Part shown: in pieces, positions 16,342 to 24,826 of the stretch
Position numbering within the stretch: the stretch's first letter is position 1
Layout of the letters: every line of letters starts with the position of its first letter
From: Nocardioides agri
Lineage (GTDB): Bacteria; Actinomycetota; Actinomycetes; Propionibacteriales; Nocardioidaceae
DNA: 64,000 nucleotides
Reading direction: 5' to 3'
Assembly: GCF_013778305.1 (NCBI RefSeq)
Contig: NZ_JACEIC010000001.1
Location: 186,001-250,000 of the forward strand
The notes under the pieces: generated by a model
What the model was told of the DNA's origin: nothing
Databases searched by the model: none
What the model saw: the letters and a program-made list of their open reading frames with translations, nothing else
Translations under genes and position numbers: made by a program

Positions 16342-17624
16342 CCGACGACCTCGGGCTCCGCCTCGGGGTGCGCGGCCCGGGCCACGCCGCGGGCGCTCTG
16401 GGCGCTGGTGTGGGCGAGCTCCTGCCAGACGGCGTCGAGCCGGTCGCGCGGCCCCAGCGGCGCCGCGCGCCAGCCCTGCTGGCCGAGCAGCTGGGTGGCC
16501 GTGCCGGGCGCGCCGCCGATCCACGCGTCGACGTCGACGGCGACGGCGAGCGCGGACGCCGCGTGGTGCTGCATCCGCCGCAGCACCGGCAGGTCGTGGG
16601 ACACGATGCCGCCGAAGACCGCGACCGTGAGGCCGCCGTGGGCGCCCTCGCCGAGCCAGCTCGTCTCCAGGCGGGCCTGGGGGACCGGCGTCACGACGGC
16701 GAGCGACTCCAGGAGCGGGCCGGCGTTGAGCTCCGCGCCGCGCACGTGCCAGGCGCTGCCAGGCTCCTCGCCGGTGGCGGTCACCAGCCGGACCGCGAAG
16801 CCTCGGCGGGTGAGGTGGACGGCGATCGACGCGGCCGCCGAGACCGCCGCCTCCAGCGAGGAGGCGATGCCCTGGCCACGGTGGGCGCTGGCCCGGTTGT
16901 CGAGGAAGAGCGTCGCCCGGGACTGCCAGGGCTGCTCCTCACGGCGGACCATGAGCTCGCCCACGCGGGCCGAGCTGCGCCAGTGCACCCGGCGGAGGTC
17001 GTCGCCGCGACGGTACTCGCGCACGGTCACGTCCTCGGCGCTGCCGGTGGCGAAGGCGCGCGGCCGGTTGTCGCCGGACCCGGTCCACGCCCCACCGAGT
17101 GGGATCTGGGGGAGCGGCACCGTGCGGGGGGTGACGATGAGCGGCACCGTCGTGCGGAACGTGCGGCCGAGCTCGACCAGGCCGAACGGGTCGCTCACCC
17201 GGACCGACATCGGCCCGATCTCGAAGCGGCCGCGGACGTCGGAGCGGACCTGGTAGGTCACGGAGTGGCGCCAGCCGTGGCCGATGCCCTCGACGACGAA
17301 CCGCGGCCGGGTGCCGAGCACGTAGGGCACCTGGTCCTCTAGGCGGAGCGCGCCGTTGGGGGCGAGGCCCTCGTTGGCCAGCGTCAGCGTCACGCGGGCC
17401 GGCTGGCCGGCGGCGACCAGCTGCGGGGTGACCGTGCGCACCAGCGTCAGCCGGTAGCGGTTGCGGGCGAGCACGGCGACGGTGAGCAGCGCGACCGCGA
17501 GCAGCAGGATGCCGACCCGCGCGAGCGTGGGCTGGTCGAGCAGGATCGCGCACACGATGGCGGTCACGCCGGCGGCGAGGAACGCGCGTCCGCGGACGGT
17601 GAGGCCGGCCAGTGCTTCTCTCAT
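16338..17624 (-). CDS. DUF58-domain protein (vWA-like, partner of MoxR ATPase)
   Basis: 428 aa. Two N-terminal membrane helices (AFLAAGVTAIVCAILLDQ and VGILLLAVALLTVAVLA) are followed by a beta-rich extracytoplasmic part. The DUF58 motif AEDVTVREYRRGDDLRRVHWRSSARVGELMVRREE then begins a vWA-like region. It is the second gene of the MoxR-DUF58-TgpA operon, 19 nt after MoxR and overlapping TgpA. DUF58 proteins are presumed substrates or adaptors of MoxR chaperones, with the envelope transglutaminase as likely client; this is an inference from conserved co-occurrence. Confidence 0.9.
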   Translation of the reverse strand: MREALAGLTVRGRAFLAAGVTAIVCAILLDQPTLARVGILLLAVALLTVAVLARNRYRLTLVRTVTPQLVAAGQPARVTLTLANEGLAPNGALRLEDQVPYVLGTRPRFVVEGIGHGWRHSVTYQVRSDVRGRFEIGPMSVRVSDPFGLVELGRTFRTTVPLIVTPRTVPLPQIPLGGAWTGSGDNRPRAFATGSAEDVTVREYRRGDDLRRVHWRSSARVGELMVRREEQPWQSRATLFLDNRASAHRGQGIASSLEAAVSAAASIAVHLTRRGFAVRLVTATGEEPGSAWHVRGAELNAGPLLESLAVVTPVPQARLETSWLGEGAHGGLTVAVFGGIVSHDLPVLRRMQHHAASALAVAVDVDAWIGGAPGTATQLLGQQGWRAAPLGPRDRLDAVWQELAHTSAQSARGVARAAHPEAEPEVVG

Positions 17625-17643
17625 CGGCTCAGTGCTTCGCGCG

Positions 17644-18624
17644 TCAGCCCGCGTCGGGGACGGCGACGGTCGCGACGATCGCGTCGAGGATCGCCGTCGT
17701 CGAGCGCCCGCTCATCGCTGCCTCCACGCTCGGCAGCAGCCGGTGGGCGAGGACCGGGCGGGTCAGCCGGTGCACGTCGTCGGGGAGCACGTAGTCGCGG
17801 CGGTCCATGGCGGCCACGGCCTTGGCGGCCCGGACCAGGTGGAGGGTCGCCCGCGGCGACGCGCCCAGCGAGAGCTCGTCGGAGCGCCGGGTGGCGGAGG
17901 TGATCGCGACGGCGTAGCGCTGCACGGCCGTCGAGACGTGGACCTGGTTGACGATCGCGATCAGCTTGCGGACCTCGGCCGCGTCGGTGACGGGCTCGAG
18001 GTCGTCGAGCGGGTTCGCTCCGGTGTGGCTGTTGAGCATCGCGATCTCGGCGGCCTCGACCGGGTAGCCGACGGAGACCCGGGCCATGAAGCGGTCGCGC
18101 TGCGCCTCCGGGAGGGCGTAGGTGCCCTCCATCTCGATCGGGTTCTGGGTCGCGATGACCATGAACGGCGCCTCGAGCTGGTACGTCGTGTTGTCGACGG
18201 TGACCTGCCGCTCCTCCATGCACTCCAGCAGGGCGGACTGCGTCTTCGGCGAGGCGCGGTTGATCTCGTCGCCGACCACGACGTTGGCGAACACGCCTCC
18301 TGGCCGGAACTCGAACTCGCGGGTGTTCTGGTTGAACACCGACACGCCGGTCACGTCCGAGGGGAGCAGGTCGGGGGTGAACTGGATCCGGCGCACCGTG
18401 CAGTCGATGCTGCGCGCGAGCGACTTGCTCAGCATCGTCTTGCCGACTCCGGGCACGTCCTCGATGAGGAGGTGGCCCTCGGCGAGCAGCACGACCAGCG
18501 CCGAGTGGACGACGTCGGGCTTGCCCTCGATGACGCGCTCGATGTTGGTCCGCACGCGGCTCACCACCCGCGACAGCGTCTCGAGGTCCGCCCCGCCCGC
18601 TTCCGCGGTCAACCCAGTCTCCAC
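17644..18624 (-). CDS. MoxR-family AAA ATPase
   Basis: 326 aa. MoxR AAA+ ATPase with Walker A EDVPGVGKTMLSKSLA, the sensor region VVVGDEINRASPKTQSALLECMEERQVT containing Walker B (GDEIN) and IATQNPIEMEGTYALPEAQRDRFM. The C-terminal helical lid is typical. The GTG at 18624 follows GGAAGGAACGAT. A longer in-frame ATG at 18681 would add a non-conserved Arg/Gly-rich leader, so it is not preferred. It is the first gene of the DUF58-TgpA operon and divergent from mraZ. It probably remodels the DUF58/transglutaminase membrane partners. Confidence 0.92.
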   Translation of the reverse strand: METGLTAEAGGADLETLSRVVSRVRTNIERVIEGKPDVVHSALVVLLAEGHLLIEDVPGVGKTMLSKSLARSIDCTVRRIQFTPDLLPSDVTGVSVFNQNTREFEFRPGGVFANVVVGDEINRASPKTQSALLECMEERQVTVDNTTYQLEAPFMVIATQNPIEMEGTYALPEAQRDRFMARVSVGYPVEAAEIAMLNSHTGANPLDDLEPVTDAAEVRKLIAIVNQVHVSTAVQRYAVAITSATRRSDELSLGASPRATLHLVRAAKAVAAMDRRDYVLPDDVHRLTRPVLAHRLLPSVEAAMSGRSTTAILDAIVATVAVPDAG

Positions 18625-19064
18625 ATCGTTCCTTCCCTCGCCCTGTCCGGTGCGCTGCCGCCCTGCTGTGAGCAACGCCACCCGCTAGACCCAACCGTAA
18701 GCGGTGGGGGAAACCTACGTGGCGCGCTCTCGCTACGCATCTGACTCCCTGGATCACGGATTGGTTGCGTCGGCGGTTCACCCCCCGACCCGCCTCGGGC
18801 GGCGTCCGTCCTCCACCACGCTCCACCGGCGGTCGCGCTTCCCCACCCGCGCCCCACTTCGACGTCCTGGCGCTCGGCGTACCCGCGCTGACCTGCGCAG
18901 ATGCGCCCTCCGCAGCCGCCCGGGCCGAGGCCGGATCCGGCCCACCACACGCCGCCGCCGGCCGGAACGACGGCAGAAGACACGCGCAATGTGGTTGACG
19001 GTGGGGGATTGTGGAGTAAGGTGGAGCGCAGTGGAGGAAGGGTCCAGGGGAGTGGAGGTGCCCG
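18625..19064. other. Divergent intergenic region between moxR and mraZ (440 bp)
   Basis: The only stretch in the window longer than 300 bp without a gene. The left ~350 bp carry no convincing gene or strong promoter motif that I can see, though they must hold the moxR-operon promoter. The right ~80 bp hold the mraZ promoter and GTGG array, described separately. Frames that stay open here on both strands have Arg/Pro-rich, low-complexity composition and no ribosome sites. Confidence 0.6.
18991..19057 (+). promoter_or_regulatory. mraZ/dcw promoter with a 10-bp-period GTGG array (MraZ operator)
   Basis: GTGG starts at 18991, 19001, 19011, 19021 and 19031, exactly every 10 bp. The last three are full GTGGAG, and a further GTGGAG at 19052 doubles as the mraZ ribosome site. 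Embedded is a promoter with TTGACG at 18995-19000, a 16-bp spacer and TAAGGT at 19017-19022. MraZ is known to bind short GTGG-containing direct repeats spaced about one helical turn, upstream of its own gene, so autoregulation of the cluster is expected. Bound MraZ would cover the -10 and the transcription start. Confidence 0.85.
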
Positions 19065-19493
19065 ATGTTCTTCATGGGCACGTACACCCCCAAGCTCGAC
19101 GAGAAGGGGCGGCTCTTCCTCCCGGCCAAGTTCAGGGATCGGCTCGCGGAGGGGCTCGTGGTGACGCAGGGACAGGAGAACTGCCTGGTCGTGTGGCCCA
19201 CGGACGTCTTCATGGAGGAGGCGCGGCGGGCACAGGCCACGCCGATGACCGTGCGTGGGGCCCGTGACTACGCGCGCATCCTCTTCGCCGGCGCCGACGA
19301 GGCGTCCCTGGACAAGCAGGGCCGGGTCGGCATCTCGGCCCACCTGCGCGAGTACGCCGGCCTCGACCGCGACGTGGTCGTCATCGGCGTGATGGACCGC
19401 GTCGAGATCTGGGACCCGGCCCGCTGGCGGGAGTACTCCAGCGGCGCCCAGGCCAAGTTCGCCGAGCTCGACGAGCAGCCCAACCCGAACTAG
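19065..19493 (+). CDS. mraZ: Transcriptional regulator MraZ
   Basis: 142 aa. Two tandem AbrB-like swapped-hairpin domains: GTYTPKLDEKGRLFLPAKFRDRL at residues 4-27, and a second half beginning GADEASLDKQGRVGISAHLREYAGL near residue 80. It is the conserved first gene of the dcw cluster and represses or modulates the cluster by binding the GTGG direct repeats upstream. The ATG at 19065 is preceded by GTGGAGGTG, which serves both as ribosome site and as the last GTGGAG repeat, so repressor binding and translation signals coincide. Confidence 0.96.
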   Translation: MFFMGTYTPKLDEKGRLFLPAKFRDRLAEGLVVTQGQENCLVVWPTDVFMEEARRAQATPMTVRGARDYARILFAGADEASLDKQGRVGISAHLREYAGLDRDVVVIGVMDRVEIWDPARWREYSSGAQAKFAELDEQPNPN

Positions 19494-19570
19494 CTCCACC
19501 CCGCACCACCGCAGGACCAGCAAGAACTACAGAGCGATCCGCAGGACGAGGTCTCGAGCCCGCTCCCGCG

Positions 19571-19639
19571 CCATCTGGGGCACCTTCCCCGGTTCCAGAT
19601 GGCACCTCCATCTGGGGCACCTTCCCCGGTTCCAGATGG
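19571..19639 (+). repeat. Tandem 32-bp hairpin-forming repeat between mraZ and rsmH
   Basis: Two identical 32-bp units (19571-19602 and 19608-19639) are separated by 5 bp. Each starts CCATCTGG and ends CCAGATGG, giving an 8-bp stem with an inner GGGG...CCCC, so each can fold as a stem-loop. They lie in the 230-bp untranslated gap between mraZ and the next gene, where they could attenuate or process the dcw transcript. The second unit is followed by CCCTTCCC rather than a U-run. Confidence 0.75.
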
Positions 19640-19725
19640 CCCTTCCCGCAACACCGGGAGCGGGCAGGGACCTGGTCCGGCGGATCGCTACTTCCCCAGC
19701 AGCACGACATCGAGGGTCGAGACAG

Positions 19726-19929
19726 ATGAGCATCGCGCCAGTGGCACCGCGCCGGACGGCTCCGGCCGCCGCGCCGGACGTCCGCGACGTCCAGGACGCA
19801 CCGGCGGCCGCGCCGCGGGTGCGCCACCAGGCGCGCGAAGCGGCCACCGTGATGGTGTTCTCGGCGGCCACCTCGGCCGGCATCGCGGTCTTCTTCCTGC
19901 TCCTCGCAGTCGCGGCGCGACAGGCCTGA
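19726..19929 (+). CDS. Small single-pass membrane protein upstream of rsmH, unknown
   Basis: 67 aa. An Ala/Pro-rich, basic N-terminal half ([19 protein letters not shown]...RVRHQAREA) and one C-terminal membrane helix [24 protein letters not shown], then RQA. It sits in the dcw operon between mraZ and rsmH and ends 1 nt before the rsmH ATG, so translation is likely coupled. The ribosome site is weak (GAGACAG). I recognise no family. A minor divisome or envelope role is only suggested by its position. Confidence 0.7.
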   Translation: MSIAPVAPRRTAPAAAPDVRDVQDAPAAAPRVRHQAREAATVMVFSAATSAGIAVFFLLLAVAARQA

Positions 19930-19930
19930 C

Positions 19931-20902
19931 ATGGCCGGCCCCGCCCACGTCCCGGTCCTGCTGGACCGGGTCGTCTCCCTCCTCGCGCCCGCGCTCGACC
20001 GCGCCGACCGCGACCGCACCGTGCTCGTCGACTGCACGCTCGGCCTCGGCGGTCACACCGAGGCTGTGCTCTCCCGCATCGACCGGGCCCACGTCGTCGG
20101 CATCGACCGCGACCCGCAGGCCCTCGAGCTGGCGACCAGCCGCCTCGCGCCGTACGGCGAGCGCTTCACCGGCGTGCACGCCGTCTACGACGAGATCGCC
20201 GAGGTGCTCGAGGAGCTCGGCCTGCCGCACGTCGACGGCGTGCTCTTCGACCTCGGCGTCTCCTCGATGCAGCTCGACGTGCGCGAGCGCGGGTTCGCCT
20301 ACGCCGAGGACGCGCCGCTCGACATGCGCATGGACGGCAGCCAGGGCATCACCGCGGCCGAGGTGCTCAACACCTACGACGCCGGCGACCTGACCCGGAT
20401 CCTCCGCGAGTACGGCGAGGAGAAGTTCGCCCGCAAGATCGCCGCTGCCGTCGTGCGCGAGCGGGCCAAGGAGCCGTTCACGACCTCGGCCCGCCTCGTC
20501 GAGCTTCTGTACGCCGAGATCCCCGCGCCGGCGCGGCGGACCGGCGGCCACCCGGCGAAGCGCACCTTCCAGGCGCTGCGCATGGAGGTCAACGACGAGC
20601 TGGCCGTCCTGCGCCGCGCGCTGCCGGCCGCCGTGGACGCGATCGGCGTCGGCGGCCGCGTCGTGGTGGAGAGCTACCACTCGCTGGAGGACCGGATGGT
20701 CAAGCAGGCCTTCACGGCCGCGACCCGGTCCGACGTGCCCGAGGACCTGCCGTTCGTGCCGGAGGGGCACGAGCCGGCGCTCCGCCTGGTGACTCGCGGG
20801 AGCGAGAAGGCCACGCCGGAGGAGATCGAGGAGAACCCGCGCGCCGCCTCGGTGCGACTGCGGGCCGTGGAGCGTGTGCGCGAAGGGGGAGTGGCGGCAT
20901 GA
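19931..20902 (+). CDS. rsmH: 16S rRNA (cytosine-1402-N4)-methyltransferase
   Basis: 323 aa. Methylates C1402 in the ribosomal P-site using SAM. It has the RsmH/MraW hallmarks [29 protein letters not shown] (SAM motif), [65 protein letters not shown] and [17 protein letters not shown]. It is the usual length and in the usual dcw position. The stop overlaps the ftsL start (ATGA). Confidence 0.97.
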   Translation: MAGPAHVPVLLDRVVSLLAPALDRADRDRTVLVDCTLGLGGHTEAVLSRIDRAHVVGIDRDPQALELATSRLAPYGERFTGVHAVYDEIAEVLEELGLPHVDGVLFDLGVSSMQLDVRERGFAYAEDAPLDMRMDGSQGITAAEVLNTYDAGDLTRILREYGEEKFARKIAAAVVRERAKEPFTTSARLVELLYAEIPAPARRTGGHPAKRTFQALRMEVNDELAVLRRALPAAVDAIGVGGRVVVESYHSLEDRMVKQAFTAATRSDVPEDLPFVPEGHEPALRLVTRGSEKATPEEIEENPRAASVRLRAVERVREGGVAA

Positions 20903-21480
20903 GCAGTCCTGCGATGCAGGTCCGGACGAGGATCCCGCGGTTTGCGGAGAGCGCGGTCGAGAGGGCGCGGCTGACCGTCGTCCCGCGCCGCCGCAGGGCG
21001 GCCGGCCGCGCGCCGTTCCTCGCCCTGGTGTCGATGGTGCTGCTCGCCGGCGTCATCGGCCTGCTCCTCTTCAACACCTCGATGCAGCAGGCGTCGTTCA
21101 CCAACACAGCGCTCGAGCAGCAGGCCGACCGCCTCGCGGCGCGCCAGCAGTCGCTGGAGATGGAGCTCGAGCAGCTCCGCGACCCGCAGCGGATCGCCGG
21201 CGCGGCGCAGCGGCTCGGCATGGTGCAGGCGTGCAGCCCGGCGTTCCTGCGCCTCGGCTCCGGGCGCGTGATGGGCGAGCCGTGCGCGTCGACCGCCGCC
21301 AACTCGCTGCAGATCCGTCCGCGGCCGCCGGTCAAGCCCGCGGCGCTCAACCCGCCCGCCAACGTCGTCACCGTCGAGGCGCCCGCCGCCCAGACCGACG
21401 CGGCGAACTCCTCGGCCCAGCCCGAGCGTGGCACCCGGGAGCGGGCCGCGCGGGACGGTAAGAAGAAGAACAACCGGTAG
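20899..21480 (+). CDS. ftsL: Cell division protein FtsL-like bitopic membrane protein
   Basis: 193 aa. Cytoplasmic basic region, one helix ([21 protein letters not shown], about residues 37-57), then a coiled-coil segment rich in heptads ([39 protein letters not shown]), as in FtsL/DivIC septum proteins. A long C-terminal extracellular tail rich in Pro/Ala ends in a Lys/Arg/Asn cluster. Sequence conservation in this family is poor, and the call rests on topology and on its place between rsmH and ftsI. It overlaps rsmH by 4 nt. Confidence 0.85.
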   Translation: MSSPAMQVRTRIPRFAESAVERARLTVVPRRRRAAGRAPFLALVSMVLLAGVIGLLLFNTSMQQASFTNTALEQQADRLAARQQSLEMELEQLRDPQRIAGAAQRLGMVQACSPAFLRLGSGRVMGEPCASTAANSLQIRPRPPVKPAALNPPANVVTVEAPAAQTDAANSSAQPERGTRERAARDGKKKNNR

Positions 21481-21524
21481 TCGGCACCCGACTGCCCCCG
21501 ACCCGTCCCCTGCAGGAGCCCACG

Positions 21525-23309
21525 TTGTCCTCGCCCCCGTCGCACGCGCCGACCCCCGGCGTACGGCGCGGCTCTCCGCAGCTGCGGCTGCGGATCGGGT
21601 TCCTCGTGATCGCGATCGCGCTGTCGGTGCTGGGCGCGCGGCTCGTGCAGCTCCAGGGCCTCGACCCCAACTCCTACGCCCAGATGGCGGCCGCCGAAGG
21701 GACGACCGAGGTCGAGCTGCCCGCGGAGCGCGGCGACATCCTGGACCGCAACGGCCGGCCGCTCGCCGACTCCGTCGCCGGGATGATGGTGTGGGCGGAC
21801 CCGGAGCTCACCGACGAGCACGCGGCCGACATCGCGGCCTTCCTCTACAAGAAGCTCGACGTGGACTACGTCTCCACGCTCGCCAAGCTCCGTGAGCACC
21901 AGGTCGACGGCTCGGACGTCCGGTTCGAGTACATCGCCCGCCGGGTCCCCGCCACGCTCGCGACCGAGGTGGTCGAGGAGGCGGAGCGCCTGGACTACGA
22001 GGGTCTCGGCACCCGCCGCGACCCGCTGCGCTCCTACCCCGCGGGCGACGTCGCCGCGAACCTCGTCGGCTTCATCGGCACCGACGAGCCGCTGGCCGGC
22101 ATGGAGCGGACGTTCGACACGCTGCTGTCGGGCACCGACGGCTCGGAGCGCTACGAGGTCGGCGGCGGCAACCGCATCCCGCTCGGCGAGAGCACGATCA
22201 CCGAGCCGGTCAACGGCGCCGACCTGCACACCACGATCGACCAGGACCTCCAGTGGTTCGCCCAGCGCGCCGTGCGCCAGGCGGTCGAGGCGGCCCGCGC
22301 CGACTCCGGCTTCGCGGTCGTCATGGACAGCCGCACCGGCGAGCTGCTGGCGGTCGCCGACGACCCGACGTACGACGCCAACGACCCGGCCGGCGCGGAC
22401 AAGCCCGACCTCGGGTCGCGCGCGCTGCAGGGTGTCTACGAGCCCGGCTCGGTCCAGAAGGTGCTCACCGTCAGCTCGCTCATCGACCAGGGCCTGGTCA
22501 CGCCGCGCACCCAGATCGTGGTGCCGCCGGCGCTCAACCGCGACGGCCGCGTGATCCACGACTGGTTCGGCCACGGCACGATCCACATGACGCTCACCGG
22601 TGCGATCGCGCAGTCGTCCAACATCGGCACCGTGCTCGCGGCGGACCGGTTCAAGCAGGGCCAGCTCTACGACTACCTGCGGGCGTTCGGGCTCGGCCAG
22701 CGCACCGACATCGGCGTGCGCGGCGAGACGAAGGGCCTGCTGCCGCCGTTGAACAGCTGGACCTCCCAGCTCGAGGACCGCATCGACTTCGGCCAGTCCC
22801 TCTCGGTCAACGGCGTGCAGATGGCCGCCGCGATCAACACGATCGCCAACGGCGGCGTCCGGGTCTCGCCGAGCCTGATCGACGGCACGGCCACCACCGA
22901 CAGCGGCCAGCAGGTCGGCACCGACCACACCACCCGCAAGCGCGTGGTCAGCGCCAAGGCCGCGCGCGACACGGCCCTGATGATGGAGCGCGTCGTCGAC
23001 CCCGAGGTCGGCGTCGCGCCCGGCGCGGCGGTGCCCGGCTACCGCGTCGCCGGCAAGACCGGTACGGCGCAGCGCGTCGGCGAGGAGTGCGGCTGCTACG
23101 ACGGCTCGTTCACGGTCTCGTTCGCGGGCTTCGCGCCCGCCGACGACCCGAGGTTCACGATCTACGTCGTCGTGCAGAACCCGAGGAACGGCGGCGGTGG
23201 CGGCTCGGTCGCCGGCCCGGTGTTCTCGAAGATCATGAGCTACACGCTGCGCCGCTACGGCGTACCACCCACCGGCACCAGGCCCTCACGACTCCCTGTG
23301 GAGTGGTGA
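21525..23309 (+). CDS. ftsI: Division-specific penicillin-binding protein (FtsI/PbpB, class B transpeptidase)
   Basis: 594 aa. One N-terminal membrane anchor (GFLVIAIALSVLGARLVQL), the PBP dimerisation domain (AERGDILDRNGRPLADS...) and the transpeptidase domain with SxxK (PGSVQK, near residue 308), SxN (SSN, near 364) and KTG (KTGTAQR, near 511). It cross-links septal peptidoglycan as partner of FtsW. The start is taken as TTG at 21525 behind AGGAG; no ATG or GTG fits before the membrane anchor. An imperfect hairpin overlaps the stop codon (see separate entry). Confidence 0.95.
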   Translation: MSSPPSHAPTPGVRRGSPQLRLRIGFLVIAIALSVLGARLVQLQGLDPNSYAQMAAAEGTTEVELPAERGDILDRNGRPLADSVAGMMVWADPELTDEHAADIAAFLYKKLDVDYVSTLAKLREHQVDGSDVRFEYIARRVPATLATEVVEEAERLDYEGLGTRRDPLRSYPAGDVAANLVGFIGTDEPLAGMERTFDTLLSGTDGSERYEVGGGNRIPLGESTITEPVNGADLHTTIDQDLQWFAQRAVRQAVEAARADSGFAVVMDSRTGELLAVADDPTYDANDPAGADKPDLGSRALQGVYEPGSVQKVLTVSSLIDQGLVTPRTQIVVPPALNRDGRVIHDWFGHGTIHMTLTGAIAQSSNIGTVLAADRFKQGQLYDYLRAFGLGQRTDIGVRGETKGLLPPLNSWTSQLEDRIDFGQSLSVNGVQMAAAINTIANGGVRVSPSLIDGTATTDSGQQVGTDHTTRKRVVSAKAARDTALMMERVVDPEVGVAPGAAVPGYRVAGKTGTAQRVGEECGCYDGSFTVSFAGFAPADDPRFTIYVVVQNPRNGGGGGSVAGPVFSKIMSYTLRRYGVPPTGTRPSRLPVEW

Positions 23310-23312
23310 GGG
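23283..23312 (+). terminator. Hairpin overlapping the ftsI stop codon
   Basis: CCCTCAC-G-ACTCC, loop CTGT, GGAGT-G-GTGAGGG gives two stems (7 and 5 bp) around one G:G mismatch and spans the ftsI TGA (23307-23309). No U-run follows. It may attenuate ftsI read-through, and the murE promoter (TAGGTT at 23324) begins just downstream. Confidence 0.45.
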
Positions 23313-23335
23313 AGGCTCGGCGGTAGGTTCGCGTG

Positions 23336-24826
23336 GTGAGCGACTCCACCCGCCCCCAGGACCCACCGCGGACGCCGCTCTCGACCCTCGCCGACTGGCT
23401 GGGCGTGGGCCGCCCCGATGGCGCCGAGGACGTGCTGGTGACCGGGATCTCGCTGTCCTCCCAGCGCGTCCGGCCGGGGGACCTGTACGCCGCGCTGCCG
23501 GGCAGCCGGGCGCACGGCGTCGACTTCGCCGGCCCGGCGATCGGGTCCGGCGCCGTCGCCGTGCTGACCGACCCCGACGGCGCCGCGCGCGCGGACCTCC
23601 CGGTCCCCGTGCTGGCCGTCGACCGCCCCCGAGCGGTGCTCGGCCGACTCGCCGCCCACCTGTACGGCGACCCCGCGGCGTCGATGCGGATGGTCGGCGT
23701 GACCGGCACGCAGGGCAAGACCACGACCACCCGCCTGCTCGAGAGCGGTCTCACCGAACGGGGCGAGACCGCCGCGGTGATCGGCACGGTCGGCACCCGG
23801 GTGGCCGGTGAGGACGTGAAGACGGCGCTCACCACCCCCGAGGCGCCCGACCTGCACGCCCTGTTCGCGATGATGCGCGAGCGCGGCGTGACGACCTGCG
23901 CGATGGAGGTCTCCAGCCACGCGCTGGTGATGGGCCGCGTGGACGGCGTCGTCTTCGACGTCGCGGTCTTCTTGAACCTCGGCCGCGACCACTTGGACTT
24001 CCACGCCGACGTCGAGGACTACTTCCGCGCGAAGGCCTCGCTGTTCACGCCCGAGCGGGCGCGGCGAGCGCTGGTCAACGTCGACGACGAGCACGGCCGT
24101 CGGCTGGCCGCGGAGTGCGCGATCCCGGTGCGGACCTTCTCCGTGGCCGGTGCGGCCGACTGGCGGGCGAGCGACGTCGTGCTGCGCCCGGACGGCTCGT
24201 CGTTCGTGGTCACTGGGCCCGACGGCGTACGCGTGGAGGCGGGCTGTCCGCTGCCGGGGGAGTACAACGTCTCCAACACCCTGGCCGCCATCGCCGCGGC
24301 CGCCGAGGCGGGGGTCGACGCGGCCGCGGTCGCCTCGGGCATCGCCAGCGGCGCCGGCGTGCCGGGGCGCCTCGAGCGGGTCGAGGCCGGCCAGGACTTC
24401 CTGGTCGTCGTCGACTACGCCCACAAGCCCGACGCGGTCGAGGCGGCGATCGGCGCGCTGCGGCCGCTGACCGAGGGTCGCGTGATCGTCGTGCTCGGCG
24501 CCGGCGGTGACCGCGACCCCGGCAAGCGCCCGATCATGGCGGCCCTTGCGGCCGAGCTGGCCGACGTGCTCGTCGTCACCGACGACAACCCGCGCACCGA
24601 GGACCCGGCCGCGATCCGGGCCGCGATGCTGGCCGGCGCCGCCGGCGGTAGGGCGGAGGTCCTGGAGATCGGCGACCGGCGGGCCGCGATCCGCGCGGCG
24701 CTCGACCGTGCGGCACCCGGCGACGTCGTGCTGATCGCCGGGAAGGGACACGAGACCGGACAGGAGATCGACGGCGTGGTGCACCCCTTCGACGACCGCG
24801 AGGTGGCCCGGGAGGAGTTCGCGTGA
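23336..24826 (+). CDS. murE: UDP-N-acetylmuramoyl-tripeptide synthetase MurE
   Basis: 496 aa. Adds the third-position diamino acid to UDP-MurNAc-dipeptide. Mur-ligase motifs are the ATP loop GVTGTQGKTTTTRLLE, TTPEAPDLHALFA, MEVSSHALVMGRV, LGRDHLDFH, GEYNVSNTLAAIA and the C-terminal VLGAGGDRDPGKRPIM and VTDDNPRTEDP. The DNPR motif occurs in MurE enzymes using meso-diaminopimelate; in Nocardioides-type walls LL-DAP is usual, so the exact isomer is open. Two adjacent GTG codons (23333, 23336) could start it. The second is preferred because TAGGTT (23324-23329) places it 6 nt downstream as a leaderless start. Confidence 0.95.
   Translation: MSDSTRPQDPPRTPLSTLADWLGVGRPDGAEDVLVTGISLSSQRVRPGDLYAALPGSRAHGVDFAGPAIGSGAVAVLTDPDGAARADLPVPVLAVDRPRAVLGRLAAHLYGDPAASMRMVGVTGTQGKTTTTRLLESGLTERGETAAVIGTVGTRVAGEDVKTALTTPEAPDLHALFAMMRERGVTTCAMEVSSHALVMGRVDGVVFDVAVFLNLGRDHLDFHADVEDYFRAKASLFTPERARRALVNVDDEHGRRLAAECAIPVRTFSVAGAADWRASDVVLRPDGSSFVVTGPDGVRVEAGCPLPGEYNVSNTLAAIAAAAEAGVDAAAVASGIASGAGVPGRLERVEAGQDFLVVVDYAHKPDAVEAAIGALRPLTEGRVIVVLGAGGDRDPGKRPIMAALAAELADVLVVTDDNPRTEDPAAIRAAMLAGAAGGRAEVLEIGDRRAAIRAALDRAAPGDVVLIAGKGHETGQEIDGVVHPFDDREVAREEFA

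Noticed and set aside
18625..18681. Longer MoxR N-terminus starting at the ATG at 18681
   Set aside because: The extra 19 residues are non-conserved and Gly/Arg-rich, while GTG 18624 has a ribosome site at good spacing and fits the family start.
19561..19645. Possible mini-CRISPR from two identical 32-bp repeats
   Set aside because: Only two units with a 5-bp spacer, no cas genes, and each unit is a hairpin; tandem structural repeats explain it better.
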